Shown here: in pieces, positions 7,008-8,127 of the stretch
Layout of the letters: each line of letters opens with the position of its first letter
Numbering within the stretch: position 1 is the stretch's first letter
Source: Lachnospiraceae bacterium
Lineage (GTDB): Bacteria; Bacillota; Clostridia; Lachnospirales; Lachnospiraceae
Direction of reading: 5' to 3'
NCBI GenBank assembly: GCA_017477805.1
Contig: JAFUUM010000067.1
Location: 1-8,127 of the forward strand
Length of the DNA: 8,127 nt
Made by a program: the position numbers and the translations under genes
The notes under the pieces: model-generated
Seen by the model: only the letters and a program-made list of their open reading frames with translations
Database searches by the model: none
What the model was told of the DNA's origin: nothing

Positions 7008-7639
7008 GGTTCCAGGGAAATGATCCTGCAGCCCCTGCTCCCTTCGATGATCGGATCATGGGTAGCCACAAGGAGCGTGGTCCCCTGATCGTGAATGATC
7101 TCGAAGAGTTCCCGAAGGCTTCTTGAAAAGCCCGGATCCAAATTGGCGGTAGGTTCATCTCCGATCAAAATAAGCGGATCGTTGATGATGGCCCGCGCCA
7201 ATGCTACTTTTTGCATCTGACCCCCGGAGATCTCCCGGGGGTATTTTTTTAGGAGATCGACGATCCCTAACAGTTTTGCCACATGATGGATCTTACTGTC
7301 ATTGGCAGGGGCTCCCGCCACCAGCATGGCCATGGCGATGTTCTCCCGCACGGTCTGCTCTCCGATGAGCCGAAAGTCCTGAAGGATCACACCGATCTTC
7401 CTCCTGTAAAAAGGGATCTCCTTTTGGGGAATGCGGCCAATGTCCCGCCCGTTCACGTAGATCTTTCCCGCATCGGGCTTTTCGTCCAGGAGGATCATGT
7501 TGATCAGCGTGGATTTTCCGATGCCGCTCTTTCCCGTGACCACGGCAAATTCTCCTTTTTCCACATGCATGGAAAAATCGGAGAACACCACCGTATCTCC
7601 TTCTTCATATGATTTGCTCACATGCTCCAGATCGATCAT
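6989..7639 (-). CDS. FtsE-like ABC transporter ATP-binding protein without adjacent FtsX
   Basis: 216 residues, close to the length of FtsE. All ABC ATPase motifs are intact: Walker A GKSGIGKST (36-44), Q-loop Q87 in RRKIGVILQDFRLI (79-92, a wording typical of FtsE), signature ISGGQ (137-141), Walker B LILIGDEP (156-163) with catalytic E162, and H-loop H194. FtsE normally pairs with the permease FtsX to control septal or elongation peptidoglycan hydrolases, and ftsX usually follows ftsE; here the next sequence is a convergent unrelated gene. The ATG overlaps the RsbW-like kinase stop by 4 bases and has no clear Shine-Dalgarno, so translation probably depends on coupling to the kinase. The 3' end overlaps the plus-strand sensor gene by 19 bases. 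It could instead serve a MacB/LolD-type permease encoded elsewhere. FtsE-like family is fairly certain, cell-division role is not. Confidence 0.87.
   Translation of the reverse strand: MIDLEHVSKSYEEGDTVVFSDFSMHVEKGEFAVVTGKSGIGKSTLINMILLDEKPDAGKIYVNGRDIGRIPQKEIPFYRRKIGVILQDFRLIGEQTVRENIAMAMLVAGAPANDSKIHHVAKLLGIVDLLKKYPREISGGQMQKVALARAIINDPLILIGDEPTANLDPGFSRSLRELFEIIHDQGTTLLVATHDPIIEGSRGCRIISLEPQVVGS
7221..7250 (+). terminator. Intrinsic-terminator-like hairpin and T-tract, antisense within the FtsE-like gene
   Basis: On the plus strand, a GC-rich inverted repeat (CCCCCGG at 7221-7227 pairing with CCGGGGG at 7235-7241, 7-base loop AGATCTC) is followed directly by TATTTTTTT (7242-7250). This is the form of a Rho-independent terminator. 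It lies 213 bases beyond the plus-strand sensor gene, whose own end has no hairpin. The same bases encode KKYPREISGG of the ABC signature region on the other strand, so coding constraint alone may have produced it. Confidence 0.55.
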
Positions 7640-8040
7640 TCGATAGTTTTCTCGATGGTCAGAATGTTCTTCCCGTCCTTGTGCTCGTAGGTCACCCTGT
7701 CCATCATCTCCTTTACCATAAAGATCCCAAGTCCGCCGATGGGCCGATCTTCCGCCGAAAGTGTCAGATCCGGATCTTCCTTTTCCAGAGGATTATAGGG
7801 GATCCCCTGATCAGCAAAGCTGATCCTGCAGTTCTTCGGTGTGATGTCGATCCTTACCTTTGCTTCCCCCTCTTTTCCGCCGTAAGCGTAGTGTGCGATA
7901 TTCACGTAAATCTCTTCCACCGCTATGGCGATCTGGGTCTCAATATCTTCGGGCCAGCCGTTTTCCTTCAGCGCATCACGCACTTCGTTCAAAACCGTAT
8001 AAAAGGTTTTGTCGCTGGCCATGAGCGTCAATTCTTTCAT
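7636..8040 (-). CDS. RsbW/SpoIIAB-like anti-sigma serine kinase (partner-switching ATPase)
   Basis: 134 residues, a normal length for RsbW-type single-domain GHKL kinases. The N box EEIYVNIAHYAY (42-53), G1 DQGIPYNP (77-84) and G2 GGLGIFMVKEMMD (102-114) are intact; E42/E43 and N47 are the expected catalytic and Mg2+-binding residues. These soluble proteins bind and block a sigma factor or another target, and phosphorylate a serine of a STAS antagonist; a PP2C phosphatase reverses this. The STAS gene directly upstream (21-base gap) supports that assignment. The ATG at 8040 is preceded by a GGGGGGA stretch at 5 bases. No sigma-factor gene follows, as it would in spoIIA or sigB operons, so the target may be a non-sigma protein or lie elsewhere. 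The ABC gene start is embedded in its stop codon. Confidence 0.9.
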   Translation of the reverse strand: MKELTLMASDKTFYTVLNEVRDALKENGWPEDIETQIAIAVEEIYVNIAHYAYGGKEGEAKVRIDITPKNCRISFADQGIPYNPLEKEDPDLTLSAEDRPIGGLGIFMVKEMMDRVTYEHKDGKNILTIEKTIE

Positions 8041-8061
8041 CGCAATCCCCCCGTGAAGACC

Positions 8062-8127
8062 TCACTCGATGGTCAGGATCTTCGAAAAGCCCGACATCCG
8101 GAACACCTGCATAACGGAGTCCTGGAC
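8062..8127 (-). CDS. STAS-domain anti-anti-sigma factor (RsbV/SpoIIAA-like), C-terminal fragment
   Basis: Only the final 21 codons and the TGA are in the window; the gene enters from the right edge. The peptide begins VQDSVMQVFRMSGFSKILTI and ends with Glu. This fits the last helix and strand of STAS antagonists, where a helix ending in the xGLxxxF-like turn (here MSGFSKIL) precedes the final beta strand. The phosphorylatable serine would lie upstream, outside the window. Its position 21 bases before an RsbW-like kinase strongly supports the identification, because these proteins act as a pair: unphosphorylated STAS protein frees the kinase's target. A different small protein with a similar tail cannot be fully excluded from 21 residues. 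Confidence 0.68.
   Translation of the reverse strand, partial: VQDSVMQVFRMSGFSKILTIE

Noticed and set aside
1..8127. CRISPR arrays, tRNA/rRNA genes, insertion sequences or phage structural genes
   Set aside because: No direct repeats with spacers, cloverleaf, transposase or tail/capsid reading frames were seen; coding density leaves no room for them.

Overview
The window looks like a chromosomal segment of a Bacillota, most likely a Clostridia/Lachnospiraceae-type bacterium. The reasons are strong AAGGAG-type ribosome binding sites, densely packed operons with ATGA stop/start overlaps, an RsbV/RsbW-type partner-switching pair, and moderate GC with many GAA/AAA/ATC codons. The taxon is an inference from style and gene families, not from a marker gene.

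Right part (8127 to 6989, minus strand): the last 21 codons of a STAS anti-anti-sigma factor, then an RsbW/SpoIIAB-like serine kinase, then an FtsE-like ABC ATPase that starts inside the kinase stop codon. No FtsX-like permease follows. The ABC gene instead runs tail-to-tail into a plus-strand gene and overlaps it by 19 bases.

Centre (6111-7007, plus strand): a two-helix membrane protein with a long coiled coil and an intact HATPase_c domain but no phosphoacceptor histidine. A strong intrinsic-terminator shape oriented for this gene lies at 7221-7250, inside the antisense strand of the ABC gene. A 78-base divergent intergenic region (6033-6110) separates it from the left operon.

Left part (6032 to 1, minus strand): an apparent five-gene operon. 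It encodes an 81-residue charged protein of unknown function; an 805-residue protein with a degenerate first and intact second AAA+ module, resembling ATPases of contractile injection systems (Afp15/PVC15 type); an NhaC-family Na+/H+ antiporter; a maltose/galactoside-type hexapeptide O-acetyltransferase; and the N-terminal 369 residues of a membrane receptor with an extracytoplasmic double-Cache domain, whose output domain lies beyond the window. Spacings are 37, 21, -4 and 19 bases.

Taken together the region is rich in signalling and ATPase parts: a partner-switching kinase, a histidine-less kinase-like sensor, an orphan FtsE, a contractile-injection-like AAA+ protein and a Cache receptor. 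Whether they form one pathway cannot be decided from this sequence. No RNA genes, IS elements, CRISPR arrays or phage structural genes are visible, and no gene-free stretch exceeds 80 bases.
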